NCBI GenBank assembly: GCA_004020645.1
Contig: SAQL01000021.1
Span: 62,001-126,000 of the forward strand
Direction: 5' to 3'
Source: Mesorhizobium sp.
Lineage (GTDB): Bacteria > Pseudomonadota > Alphaproteobacteria > Rhizobiales > Rhizobiaceae
Length of the DNA: 64,000 bases
Shown here: one piece after another, positions 24,024 to 32,511 of the stretch
Position numbering within the stretch: position 1 is the stretch's first letter
How the letters are laid out: every line of letters begins with the position of its first letter
Position numbers and translations under genes: made by a program
Notes under the pieces: generated by a model
What the model saw: the letters and a program-made list of their open reading frames with translations, nothing else
Told to the model about the DNA's origin: nothing
The model's database searches: none

Positions 24024-24056
24024 GACAAAGGGGTGCGTTGGGCCGGTGGCCTGGCC

Positions 24057-25712
24057 TCAACCCGCTGTCTTTGTTTGCCAGGCCTTCAGCGCCTCGTCGA
24101 ATACTTTTTCGCCGGGAATGCCCTTTTCCATGGTGAGCAACGCCCGCCGTCCGGTCTTGTAGACCACCGGCACGTCGATCCAGTTCTGGCCCCTAAGCAA
24201 GGTCAGATTGGCGTCCTCGTCCGCCTTGGTGTCGTTGAGAGCGACCAGGAAGAAGCCGTCCGCGATTTTCGCCGGGATGCCGATCAGCGGGCTGCCGGCA
24301 TCCTGTTCAGAGCCCTTCATGGCGACGCGCAGGATATTGTCGACGCCGCCGCCGTCGAAACCATCGGGCGTCAGGAAAATCATCTCGATGATGTGGCTGG
24401 CCGGCAGCGTTTGGTCGGTGTTGCGGCGGATGGTCATGCGCAGCTGCACGTCCTTACCCGGAATGCTCGCCTCGGCGCGGATTGCCGGCTCGGGCGGCAG
24501 ATTGCCGCCGGGCGATTCCTGCACCAGCGACCAGACAATGCTGCCGGGCTCGGCCGAGCCTTGGGCGGTGCTGGTGCGCTCCTCGTAGAAGATCGCCTTC
24601 TGGCCGACCGCCAGCGCGGTTTCCGCAGGCGCGGCTGTCGGCGCGGCCGGCGCAGCACCGGGGGCCGGCGCTGCCGGGGCGGCTGCGCTATCGGTCGGCG
24701 CCGCCGGCGCCGGCGTTGCGCCATCGGCAGGCGGCGTTGTGGGGGCAGCGCCCGGCGTGGCGGGCGCAGTCGTGGCTGGCGTATCGCCGGCCGGCGCTGC
24801 AGGCGCAGGTGCGGCCGGCGGCGGCGTGGTCAGTGCTGCGACGGATTCGCCCTCTCCGATACCGCTTTGTCCTGAAGCGGGGCCGGGATCGACCTCACCG
24901 CCCTCGGGCGTCAGCCGCTGGGTGAACTTTGTGCCCTCAGCATCCGTTGGAGCCGCTGCTGCCGGAGCCCTTGCCGCGGCATCGGTAGCCGGCTCGGCCG
25001 GGGTCGGCTTCACCAACGGTTCGATGGTTGCGACCGTCGTGCTGTTGAGACCTAGCATGTTGCTGAACGCGTCCTTGTTCAGCCAGATGCCATAGCCGCC
25101 GCCAGCGACGACGAACAAAGCGACGACAGCGGCGATCAGCCCGCCATAGCTGCGCCTGCGCTCGGCAGGACGCAGACGCTGAAAGGTGTCTGGCGCCGGC
25201 TCCTCGTCGTGGGGAAAGACATCGTCTCTAAAGGTTTCGCTCTTCTCGTCCTCCGCTGGAAGATCCGTGTCCGAAGGCACCGTATCGGTGTGCTCTGGAG
25301 GAGAAGCGACGGATGGCGATTTTTGCCAATTCGGCGCGGCTTGGGCGGCAGGCGCCGGCTGCCATGCCGGCTCAGCCTTTGCCGGCTGCCATGCCGGCTC
25401 GGTCTTTGCCGGCTGCCGAACATGGCTGGGTTGGTTCTTGTTGCGGTCGATGGAGGAGAAGATGTCTTCCAGCTCCGCCAGCGGATCGGACACCGGCACA
25501 CTCCTGGTATAATCCCGCTCGACGCTGGCGATGGCGTCTTCCAGGGTGCGCTTATGCTGGGCAACGACCGAAGGCGCCAGCGGCGGCGTGATCTTGGCCA
25601 GCTTGTCCGCGATCGTCGAACGGGCCTTGTCATAGACCCTCGCGCGTACCTCCGGCGACGACTCGCCGAGACCATTGAGCGTCTTTTTCAGAGCACCAAC
25701 AAAATCTGCCAT
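24057..25712 (-). CDS. Single-pass membrane protein with Ala/Pro linker, function unknown
   Basis: This 551-residue protein is not recognised by name. Residues 1-75 form a conserved-looking helical start MADFVGALKKTLNGLGESSPEVRARVYDKAR. Residues 100-125 carry an EPAWQPAK repeat. One transmembrane helix is at about 190-211 (GLIAAVVALFVVAGGGYG), so the N-terminal part is cytoplasmic and the rest periplasmic. Residues 225-370 are almost only Ala, Pro, Thr and Gly, a likely spacer across the periplasm. Residues 375-551 form a folded, beta-rich domain with SIVWSLVQE and DGFFLVALND. It is upstream of nothing co-directional except by distance, and purA follows 74 bp upstream. Role possibly envelope related; this is a guess. 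Confidence 0.85.
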   Translation of the reverse strand: MADFVGALKKTLNGLGESSPEVRARVYDKARSTIADKLAKITPPLAPSVVAQHKRTLEDAIASVERDYTRSVPVSDPLAELEDIFSSIDRNKNQPSHVRQPAKTEPAWQPAKAEPAWQPAPAAQAAPNWQKSPSVASPPEHTDTVPSDTDLPAEDEKSETFRDDVFPHDEEPAPDTFQRLRPAERRRSYGGLIAAVVALFVVAGGGYGIWLNKDAFSNMLGLNSTTVATIEPLVKPTPAEPATDAAARAPAAAAPTDAEGTKFTQRLTPEGGEVDPGPASGQSGIGEGESVAALTTPPPAAPAPAAPAGDTPATTAPATPGAAPTTPPADGATPAPAAPTDSAAAPAAPAPGAAPAAPTAAPAETALAVGQKAIFYEERTSTAQGSAEPGSIVWSLVQESPGGNLPPEPAIRAEASIPGKDVQLRMTIRRNTDQTLPASHIIEMIFLTPDGFDGGGVDNILRVAMKGSEQDAGSPLIGIPAKIADGFFLVALNDTKADEDANLTLLRGQNWIDVPVVYKTGRRALLTMEKGIPGEKVFDEALKAWQTKTAG

Positions 25713-25786
25713 GCTTCAGTCGACCTGCATTTCGTTTCTGGGCCGGCCCCCGCAAATCGGCCGCGATGCCCGGAACGGCTGAGAAT

Positions 25787-27085
25787 CTAGTCTTGAAACG
25801 GATCGGTCACAAGTATTGTGTCGTCCCGTTCAGGGCTGGTGGAGAGGAGTGCGACCGGCGCGCCGATCAGTTCCTCGATGTGACGGACATATTTGACTGC
25901 CTGGGCCGGCAGATCGTTCCAGCTTCTGGCGCCGGCGGTGGTGCCTTTCCAGCCCTCCAGCGTCTCGTAGACCGGTTCGACGCGCGCCTGCGCACCTTGG
26001 CTGGCCGGCAGATAATCGATCGCCTCGCCATCGAGGCGGTATCCTGTGCAGACCTTGATCTCGTCCAGCCCGTCGAGCACATCGAGCTTGGTCAGGGCGA
26101 TGCCCTTGATACCGTTGACGGCGACGGCCTGGCGAACCAGCACGGCATCGAACCAGCCGCAGCGGCGCTTGCGGCCGGTGACGACGCCGAACTCGTGGCC
26201 GCGCGTGCCCAGGAACTCGCCGATCTCGTTCTTCTGTTCGGTCGGGAACGGACCTTCGCCGACTCGCGTCGTATAGGCCTTGGTGATGCCGAGCACATAA
26301 CCGATGGCACCCGGGCCGACACCGGATCCGGCGGCCGCTTGACCGGCGATCGTGTTCGACGAGGTGACGAATGGATAAGTGCCGTGGTCGATGTCGAGCA
26401 GCGTGCCTTGTGCGCCCTCGAACAGGATGCGTTCGCCGGCGCGGCGCTTGTCGTCGAGGATTTTCCAGACACGGTCCATATAGGGCAGGATCTCGTCGGC
26501 GACCGAAATCAGCTCACTCATGATGGCGTCATGCGTGACCTCGGCGTGGCCGAGCCCACGACGCAGCGCATTGTGATGCGTCAGCAGCCTGTCGACTTTC
26601 AAGGGCAGCGTTTCCAAATCCGCCAAGTCCATCACCCTGACCGCGCGCCGGCCCACCTTATCCTCATAGGCGGGGCCGATGCCGCGACGGGTCGTGCCAA
26701 TCTTCGTTCCGGAATTGGAGGCGGCGTCTTCGCGGAATCCGTCCAGTTCCCGGTGCAAGGACAGGATAAGCGCGGTGTTTTCGGCTATTTTCAGGCGCTC
26801 CGGCGTCACCTCGACGCCTTGTGCCTTCAATTTCGCTACTTCCGCGACGAAGGCGTGCGGGTCGAACACGACGCCATTGCCGATGATGGAGAGCTTGCCT
26901 TGTCGCACCACGCCGGACGGCAGCAGCGACAGCTTGTAGACCTTGCCGTCGACGACCAGCGTATGGCCGGCATTGTGGCCGCCCTGGAAGCGCACGACGA
27001 CGTCAGCGCGTTCCGACAGCCAGTCAACGATCTTGCCTTTGCCCTCGTCGCCCCATTGCGAGCCGACGACCACCACGTTGGCCAT
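25787..27085 (-). CDS. purA: Adenylosuccinate synthetase
   Basis: The 432-residue enzyme joins IMP and aspartate using GTP, the first step to AMP. It has the N-terminal GSQWGDEGKGKIVDWLSE motif with catalytic Asp and the P-loop-like GDEGKGK, the second histidine in GGHNAGHT, the IMP-binding TRRGIGPAYEDKVGR region and the GTP-binding SRTRR-like end region with LDVLDGLDEIKVCTGY (short parts). Length is standard. It begins at ATG 27085 close to a family B repeat upstream (27151-27197). Confidence 0.97.
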   Translation of the reverse strand: MANVVVVGSQWGDEGKGKIVDWLSERADVVVRFQGGHNAGHTLVVDGKVYKLSLLPSGVVRQGKLSIIGNGVVFDPHAFVAEVAKLKAQGVEVTPERLKIAENTALILSLHRELDGFREDAASNSGTKIGTTRRGIGPAYEDKVGRRAVRVMDLADLETLPLKVDRLLTHHNALRRGLGHAEVTHDAIMSELISVADEILPYMDRVWKILDDKRRAGERILFEGAQGTLLDIDHGTYPFVTSSNTIAGQAAAGSGVGPGAIGYVLGITKAYTTRVGEGPFPTEQKNEIGEFLGTRGHEFGVVTGRKRRCGWFDAVLVRQAVAVNGIKGIALTKLDVLDGLDEIKVCTGYRLDGEAIDYLPASQGAQARVEPVYETLEGWKGTTAGARSWNDLPAQAVKYVRHIEELIGAPVALLSTSPERDDTILVTDPFQD

Positions 27086-27150
27086 GTTTCTTTTCCCTTG
27101 AGGCGCCGCTCGGAGCGGCTTGAAATGGTTCGAAACGACAGGCTTCTATC

Positions 27151-27197
27151 GCATAGGCCCGAAAATCGGAATCGATTTTCGGAAAGCACGATGCGGG
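27151..27197. repeat. Dispersed palindromic repeat, family B
   Basis: Core CCGAAAATCG-GAAT-CGATTTTCGG with outer GCAT/ATGC arms. The divergent space 27086-27406 between purA and the EamA gene (321 bp) holds this element and otherwise no gene I can support; its promoters could not be fixed. Confidence 0.7.
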
Positions 27198-27406
27198 CAT
27201 TCAAGCCTTGAGACGCGTACTTTGTCCGTCCAAGTGGACGCACGTCGCTCTATAACGTCAAGACCCGGCGAGCGCGACCATTCTTTACCGCCGAAAGCGC
27301 CCTCAGGCACAACAATTTTCGCCTTTGACATCATTTACTTGGGCGAACCACCACAATAGGTCGGCAAAGACCCTCCGCCTGCCCCTCCCCCGGCTGGAAT
27401 TTCGCG

Positions 27407-28297
27407 ATGCATCGAACCGCCTATCTGTTCCTGCTGTTCACCACCTTGCTGTGGGGCGGCAACTCCGTGGCCGGCAAGCTGGCGGTCGACCACATTTCGC
27501 CGATGACGCTGGTCTTCCTGCGCTGGGTTCTGGCCGTTCTGATCATGCTGCCGATCGGCTGGCGAACGCTGCGCGAGGATTGGCCGGTGGTGCGCCAGCA
27601 TTGGTTGTTGCTTGGCGGGCTCGGCGCTTGCGGCTTCACCTTCTTCAACGCGATCTTCTACACGGCGCTCAACTACACGACGGCGATCAACGTCTCGATC
27701 GAGCAGGCGGCGATCCCGATCGTGATCATCCTCGCCAATTTCGTGCTGTTTCGCCTGCGTGTGAACCGGGTGCAGATCGCCGGCGTCGTGCTGACGATCA
27801 TCGGTGTCGCCCTGACCGCCAGCCATGGCGATCTGCGCCAGCTTCTCAAGCTGGATCTCAACTTCGGCGACGCCATTATGCTGATCGCGGTGCTTTGCTA
27901 CAGTTTCTACTCAGTCGGGCTGCGGCTGAAGCCGGCCATACGCTGGCAAAGCCTGATGCTGGCGCTGTCGATTGCCGCACTTGTCACCTCGCTGCCTTTC
28001 TTCCTGTGGGAAGTGTCCGCCGGCAAGGTCATCGTCCCCGATGCGCGCGGCTGGGCGATAGCATTCTACACCGCGATCGGCGCCTCAGTCGTCTCGCAGA
28101 TCTTCTATATCAGGGGCAACGAACTGATCGGCGCCAACCGGGCCGGCCTGTTCATCAACCTGGTGCCGATCTTCGGCACGCTGCTATCGGTGCTGATCGT
28201 CGGTGAGACATTCCAGCTCTATCAGGGACTGGCCCTCGTGCTGGTGCTCGGCGGCATCAGCCTCGCTGAATACAGCGGAAGGAAGATGGCGATTTAG
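27407..28297 (+). CDS. EamA/DMT-superfamily membrane transporter
   Basis: The 296-residue protein has ten hydrophobic helices in two EamA repeats. The first repeat begins YLFLLFTTLLWGGNSVAGKLA and has SPMTLVFLRW; the second has LIAVLCYSFYSVGL and ends LVLVLGGISLAEY. The conserved loop ALNYTTAINVSIEQAAIPI precedes the mid-point. DMT proteins export or import metabolites such as amino acids; the substrate cannot be told. It is divergent from purA and convergent with serA, with a shared hairpin at 28366-28396. Confidence 0.92.
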   Translation: MHRTAYLFLLFTTLLWGGNSVAGKLAVDHISPMTLVFLRWVLAVLIMLPIGWRTLREDWPVVRQHWLLLGGLGACGFTFFNAIFYTALNYTTAINVSIEQAAIPIVIILANFVLFRLRVNRVQIAGVVLTIIGVALTASHGDLRQLLKLDLNFGDAIMLIAVLCYSFYSVGLRLKPAIRWQSLMLALSIAALVTSLPFFLWEVSAGKVIVPDARGWAIAFYTAIGASVVSQIFYIRGNELIGANRAGLFINLVPIFGTLLSVLIVGETFQLYQGLALVLVLGGISLAEYSGRKMAI

Positions 28298-28365
28298 CCG
28301 GCAAATGTTCGGGATCGGATCAGAATGGTGCGATCCAGAGCCCGTCGCAGTCATTACTGTCGAAA

Positions 28366-28396
28366 CGCCCCGTGTGCTTGTAGAGCACGCGGGGCG
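28366..28396. terminator. Bidirectional hairpin terminator between EamA gene and serA
   Basis: Thirteen-base stem CGCCCCGTGTGCT / AGCACGCGGGGCG with one G-T pair and loop TGTAG. On the plus strand CATTTTTC follows about 8 bases later. It serves the two convergent genes. Confidence 0.7.
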
Positions 28397-28408
28397 CGCG
28401 GGCATTTT

Positions 28409-30007
28409 TCAGGCGCCGCCGACATCGAAATGCAGCCGCTTGGCGGAGTCGATCGACTTGTGCGCCCGCACCTGTTCCAGCACGTTTTCCGGAAACGGCG
28501 CATCGAGATAGAGCAGCGCGATGGCATCGCCGCCAGGCCGGTTGCGGCCGAGCTGGAAGTTCGCGATGTTGACGCCGTTCTCGCCGCAGACCGTGCCGAG
28601 CAGACCGATGATGCCGGGCGCATCGGCATTCGTCGTGTAGAGCATGTGCTGGCCGACCTCGGCATCGAGGTTGATGCCCTTGATCTGGATAAATCGCGGC
28701 TTGCCGTCCGAGAAGCAGGTGCCGGCTATCGAACGCGTCTTATGCTCGGTCTTTACCGTCAGCTTGATGTAGCCGTCGAACACGCCGGATTTGTCGCGCT
28801 TGACCTCGGCGACGATGATGCCGCGCTCCTTCACCATGATCGGCGCCGACACCATGTTAACATCGGAGACCTGCGGCCGAATCAGTCCGGCAAGGGTGGC
28901 GCTGATCAGCGCGCGCGTGTTCATCGTCGCGGTCGAGCCGTCGAACAGGATCTCGACCTCCTTGATCGGATCCTCGGTGACCTGGCCGACAAAGGCGCCG
29001 AGCACTTCGGCCAGCTTGACGAAAGGTTTTAGGCGCGGCGCCTCCTCGGCGGTGATCGACGGCATGTTGATGGCGTTGGAAACGGCGCCCTTGATCAGAT
29101 AATCGGCCATCTGCTCGGCGACCTGCAGGGCGACATTCTCCTGCGCCTCCATCGTCGACGCACCGAGATGCGGCGTCGCCACCACATTCTCCATGCCGAA
29201 CAGCTCACTTTTTTCCGCCGGTTCAACCTCGAATACGTCGATGCCGGCGCCCGCCACCTTGCCGCTTTTCAACGCCGCGATCAGGTCGGCTTCGACGATC
29301 AGCCCGCCACGGGCGCAGTTGATGATGCGCACGCCGGTCTTCATTTTGGCGATCGCTGCGGCGTCGATGATGTTGCGCGTCTTGTCGGTCAGCGGCGTGT
29401 GCAGGGTGATGAAATCGGCGCGGGTGAACAGCTCGTCCAGTTCGACCTTCTCGACGCCGAGTTCCTCGGCACGGCTGTCCGACAGGAACGGGTCGAAGGC
29501 GATGACATGCATCTTCAGGCCGACGCCGCGCGTGGCGACGATCGAGCCGATATTGCCGCAGCCGATGATGCCCAGCGTCTTGCCGGTGATCTCGGTGCCC
29601 ATGAAGCGGTTCTTTTCCCACTTGCCGGCATGGGTCGAGGCATTGGCTTCCGGTATCTGGCGGGCCAGCGCGAAGATCATGGCCACGGCATGCTCGGCGG
29701 TGGTTATCGAATTGCCGAAGGGCGTGTTCATCACGATGATGCCCCTGCGGCTCGCCGCCGGGATGTCGACATTGTCGACGCCGATGCCGGCGCGGCCGAC
29801 GACCCTGAGCCTGGTGGCGGCGTTGATCAGCTTCTCGGTGACTTTGGTCGCCGAACGGATAGCGAGGCCGTCATACTGGCCGATCACTTCGAGCAGCTTT
29901 TCCTTGTCCTTGCCGAGGTCGGGCAGGTAGTCGACGTCGATGCCGCGATCCCTAAAGATCTGCACGGCAGTGGTGGAGAGTTTGTCTGAGACGAGAACGC
30001 GGGGCAT
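28409..30007 (-). CDS. serA: D-3-phosphoglycerate dehydrogenase
   Basis: The 532-residue enzyme oxidises 3-phosphoglycerate to 3-phosphohydroxypyruvate, the first step to serine. It has the nucleotide-binding fold with LGIIGCGNIGSIVA (about 143-156), the catalytic Arg in NCARGGLI (about 235), the Glu region, and the catalytic His in HLGASTMEAQENVA (about 285). The extended C-terminus has the allosteric-substrate-binding domain and an ACT domain (about 455-532: VGQHMLYTTNADAPGIIGLLG), typical of the long serine-inhibited type. It lies downstream of serC on the same strand, separated by a 153-bp palindromic element. Confidence 0.97.
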   Translation of the reverse strand: MPRVLVSDKLSTTAVQIFRDRGIDVDYLPDLGKDKEKLLEVIGQYDGLAIRSATKVTEKLINAATRLRVVGRAGIGVDNVDIPAASRRGIIVMNTPFGNSITTAEHAVAMIFALARQIPEANASTHAGKWEKNRFMGTEITGKTLGIIGCGNIGSIVATRGVGLKMHVIAFDPFLSDSRAEELGVEKVELDELFTRADFITLHTPLTDKTRNIIDAAAIAKMKTGVRIINCARGGLIVEADLIAALKSGKVAGAGIDVFEVEPAEKSELFGMENVVATPHLGASTMEAQENVALQVAEQMADYLIKGAVSNAINMPSITAEEAPRLKPFVKLAEVLGAFVGQVTEDPIKEVEILFDGSTATMNTRALISATLAGLIRPQVSDVNMVSAPIMVKERGIIVAEVKRDKSGVFDGYIKLTVKTEHKTRSIAGTCFSDGKPRFIQIKGINLDAEVGQHMLYTTNADAPGIIGLLGTVCGENGVNIANFQLGRNRPGGDAIALLYLDAPFPENVLEQVRAHKSIDSAKRLHFDVGGA

Positions 30008-30030
30008 TGGCTTGGTCCTTTGCGATTGGC

Positions 30031-30182
30031 GCCCCTCCCCCTTGAGGGGAGGGTCGGCGCGAAGCGCCGGGGTGGGGTCGTTGCGGCCGGACGCGGCCGA
30101 TTCTTTCTGGATGATGGGTCATTGAGCTGGGTGGAGGCGACCCCACCCGGCCCTCCGGGTAACCTTCCCCTCGAGGGGAGGG
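30031..30182. repeat. MITE-like palindromic element between serC and serA
   Basis: The left arm (30031-30079) and right arm (30139-30182) are imperfect inverted repeats. The left contains CTTGAGGGGAGGGT and ends GGGGTGGGGTC; the right begins GACCCCACCC and ends ACCTTCCCCTCGAGGGGAGG. The arms also fold on themselves (CCCCTC/GAGGGG). The 59-bp centre has no reading frame. It resembles rhizobial intergenic mosaic elements and fills the whole space between serC and serA, so it is probably transcribed with both. Confidence 0.7.
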
Positions 30183-30184
30183 AG

Positions 30185-31360
30185 TCAGGCGGCCGCCCTG
30201 AGCGACGCCTTTTGTGCGGCAAAGGCCCAGTCGAGCCACGGCAGCAGCGCTTCGAGGTCGGAGGTCTCGACCGTCGCCCCGCACCAGATGCGCAGGCCGG
30301 GCGGCGCGTCGCGATAGGCGCCGATGTCGTAGGCGACGCCTTCCTTGTCGAGCGCCGAGACAATTGCCTTGGCGAAGGCCGCCTGTCCGCCGGCGTCGAG
30401 TGCCGTGATATCCGGGTCGGTGAAGGAAAAACAGACAGACGTGTTCGACCGCGTCGCCGGGTCGGTGGCCAGATGGCCGAGCCATGCGGATTTATCGACG
30501 AAATTATCGAGAACCGCGGCATTGGCGTCGGCGCGGGCAATCAATACGTCGAGCCCGCCGATCGACTTCGCCCAACGCAGCGCGTCGAGATAATCCTCGA
30601 CGCACAGCATCGACGGCGTGTTGATGGTCTCGCCCTTGAAGATGCCTTCGATGAGCTTGCCGCCCGAGGTGAGGCGGAAGATTTTCGGCAGCGGCCAGGC
30701 CGGCTTGTAGCTTTCCAGCCGCTCGACGGCGCGCGGGCTGAGGATCAGCATGCCGTGCGCACCTTCGCCGCCCAGCACCTTCTGCCAGGAGAAGGTGACG
30801 ACATCGAGCTTCTCGAAATCGAGCTTTTGCGCAAAGGCCGCCGAGGTCGCGTCGCAGATGGTCAGGCCCTTGCGGCTGGCCGGGATGAAATCGCCGTTCG
30901 GCACACGCACGCCTGATGTCGTGCCGTTCCAGGTGAAGACGACATCGCGGTCGAAGTCGATTTTTGTCAGATCCGGCAGCGCGCCGTAACCGGCTTCGAT
31001 CCTGCGCACGTCGGCGAGCTTCAGCTGCTTGACCACGTCGGTGACCCAGCCGGAACCGAAACTCTCCCAGGCGACCATGTCGACGCCGCGTTCGCCGAGC
31101 AGCGACCACAGCGCCATCTCGACCGCGCCGGTGTCCGACGCCGGCACGATGCCGATGCGGTAATCTGCGGGAATCTCGAGGACCTCCCGCGTCAGCTCGA
31201 TCGCCTGTTCGAGCTTGGTCTTGCCGATCTTGGCGCGGTGCGAGCGTCCGAGCGCGGCATTGGCCAGCGCCTCGACCGACCAGCCGGGACGTTTTGCACA
31301 GGGACCTGAGGAAAAATTGGGATTTGCCGGACGGAGTCCGGGCTTCGTATGCGTCGTCAT
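30185..31360 (-). CDS. serC: Phosphoserine aminotransferase
   Basis: The 391-residue PLP enzyme makes phosphoserine from phosphohydroxypyruvate and glutamate. The PLP-lysine is Lys194 in TFSWQKVLGGEGAHGM. NFSSGPCAKRPGW marks the N-terminus and VPASDTGAVEMALW the cofactor phosphate site. Length and motifs match the alphaproteobacterial SerC type (also called SerC/PSAT subgroup of class V). It precedes serA on the minus strand. A structured leader (31361-31410) matching the serC RNA motif and a good promoter (31417-31445) lie just upstream. Confidence 0.96.
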   Translation of the reverse strand: MTTHTKPGLRPANPNFSSGPCAKRPGWSVEALANAALGRSHRAKIGKTKLEQAIELTREVLEIPADYRIGIVPASDTGAVEMALWSLLGERGVDMVAWESFGSGWVTDVVKQLKLADVRRIEAGYGALPDLTKIDFDRDVVFTWNGTTSGVRVPNGDFIPASRKGLTICDATSAAFAQKLDFEKLDVVTFSWQKVLGGEGAHGMLILSPRAVERLESYKPAWPLPKIFRLTSGGKLIEGIFKGETINTPSMLCVEDYLDALRWAKSIGGLDVLIARADANAAVLDNFVDKSAWLGHLATDPATRSNTSVCFSFTDPDITALDAGGQAAFAKAIVSALDKEGVAYDIGAYRDAPPGLRIWCGATVETSDLEALLPWLDWAFAAQKASLRAAA

Positions 31361-31410
31361 CGTGGTCTATCCTTCCAGATAGTGGCCCCTCGTTGGGGAG
31401 GGGTGGCCCA
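31361..31410 (-). promoter_or_regulatory. Probable serC RNA-motif leader
   Basis: On the minus strand the ~50-base leader can fold as an outer GTGG/CCAC stem enclosing a CCCCT-AGGGG hairpin and a TATC-TGGAAG-GATA hairpin that includes the GGAAGGA ribosome site. A conserved serC leader RNA has been described upstream of serC in alphaproteobacteria; position and two-hairpin form agree. I have not matched it base by base to the published consensus. Confidence 0.55.
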
Positions 31411-31416
31411 CGGACG

Positions 31417-31445
31417 GCGATATGCGTTCAGGCTTCCGGCGTCAA
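31417..31445 (-). promoter_or_regulatory. Promoter of the serC-serA operon
   Basis: On the minus strand TTGACG (31445-31440) and TATCGC (31422-31417) are 17 bp apart, preceded by CCC so that the -35 reads CTTGAC, the favoured rhizobial form. Transcription would start near 31410. Confidence 0.55.
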
Positions 31446-31546
31446 GGGGAAAGTTTTTGTCGCTGGCAGGATACTACCGCGTCCTCACCGAAAAACAGAA
31501 CGACGGACCGAAGTCCGCCGCTGGCATTTCCGAGGCTTTCGCCATG

Positions 31547-32320
31547 CTACCAGAGATCGTAGCGCAGCCCGACCTTGATCTGATGATTGCTGATCCCTTT
31601 GTCGATCTGGTAGGAATCCAAATCCTTTGCGATGGCATATTCGGCGTCGGGTGCGGAAAAATATTGATAGCCCAGATCAACTGAAACGTTCTTGGATACT
31701 TGGTAGGCAAGGCCGGCGTTCAGCGTATAGGCGAATGAGTATTGGGTCTTGTTGTCATTCAGGACGAAATCGTCGGCTGGGTCGGCGTTGTCGGTGAAGT
31801 AGCTCGCCGAGAGGCTGCGTTTGCTTCGGAGGATACCGATACCGGCGCCGAGATAAGGTGTGATTCCGACATATGTGCCAAGATCGACATAGCCGTTGAG
31901 CATGCCCGAGAACGCGTAGTTCTCCAGGGATGCTGAGGCCACGGTCGCCGTGGCCGGGGGCACCACGATCGCTGTATCGTCATAGTCGACGCTGATCTCG
32001 TTGCCGGGCAGATAGCCGAGATTGAGATCGGCGCGCAGATAATCGTTGAAATGGTAGCCGAAGCCGATGCTGGCGAAGATGCGATCTTCTTCTTCGTCGA
32101 AGTCCGCTGGCGCGAAGGCGAAGTCCTCATTGTCGAAGCTCTTCTTCGCCAGATAGGCGACATCGCCGCGCAAATACCATCCCGAGCCGACTTCGACCGG
32201 CACATAGTCCGGCGCCTGGTCGACATAGATCGGCGGGTCGTAGTCGGCGCCAAGCGCTTGAGACAGCGGCATTAGGGCGATTGCTGCAAGCGCCAGCGCT
32301 ACGCGCGATTTGACTGTCAT
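31547..32320 (-). CDS. Outer-membrane beta-barrel protein, Omp25/31-like
   Basis: The 257-residue protein has a signal peptide (1-25, ending ALGA) and the mature start ADYDPPIYVDQAPDY, followed by GSGWYLRGDVAYLAKKS. Alternating hydrophobic strands such as IFASIGFGYHFNDYLRADLNLGY and the terminal IKVGLRYDLW are typical of an 8-strand barrel of the rhizobial/Brucella Omp25/31 group. It is probably a structural outer-membrane protein. It is followed, across 191 bp on the same strand, by a second barrel gene at 32512-33351; the two are likely related by an old duplication. Confidence 0.88.
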   Translation of the reverse strand: MTVKSRVALALAAIALMPLSQALGADYDPPIYVDQAPDYVPVEVGSGWYLRGDVAYLAKKSFDNEDFAFAPADFDEEEDRIFASIGFGYHFNDYLRADLNLGYLPGNEISVDYDDTAIVVPPATATVASASLENYAFSGMLNGYVDLGTYVGITPYLGAGIGILRSKRSLSASYFTDNADPADDFVLNDNKTQYSFAYTLNAGLAYQVSKNVSVDLGYQYFSAPDAEYAIAKDLDSYQIDKGISNHQIKVGLRYDLW

Positions 32321-32465
32321 GATCCCTGGCTCCCGAAGGTGGCGCCATTCGCGATCGCGAGCGCCGTTTCAGGAAGCATTGTTAACCATAGTGGTTAAGT
32401 GGCGGTTAAGGATAAAAGAGCGTTAGCGAATTGATTTTGATGCGCTTTCCCGACACAAACGGAAA

Positions 32466-32487
32466 CCGCCCGGCTTTTGCCGGGCGG
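32466..32487 (-). terminator. Intrinsic terminator after the second beta-barrel gene
   Basis: CCGCCCGGC-TTTT-GCCGGGCGG is a 9-bp perfect stem just past the stop of the gene at 32512-33351. On the minus strand it is followed by TTTCCGTTT. Confidence 0.75.
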
Positions 32488-32511
32488 TCCGCAAACCTGC
32501 TCTCGAAGCGA

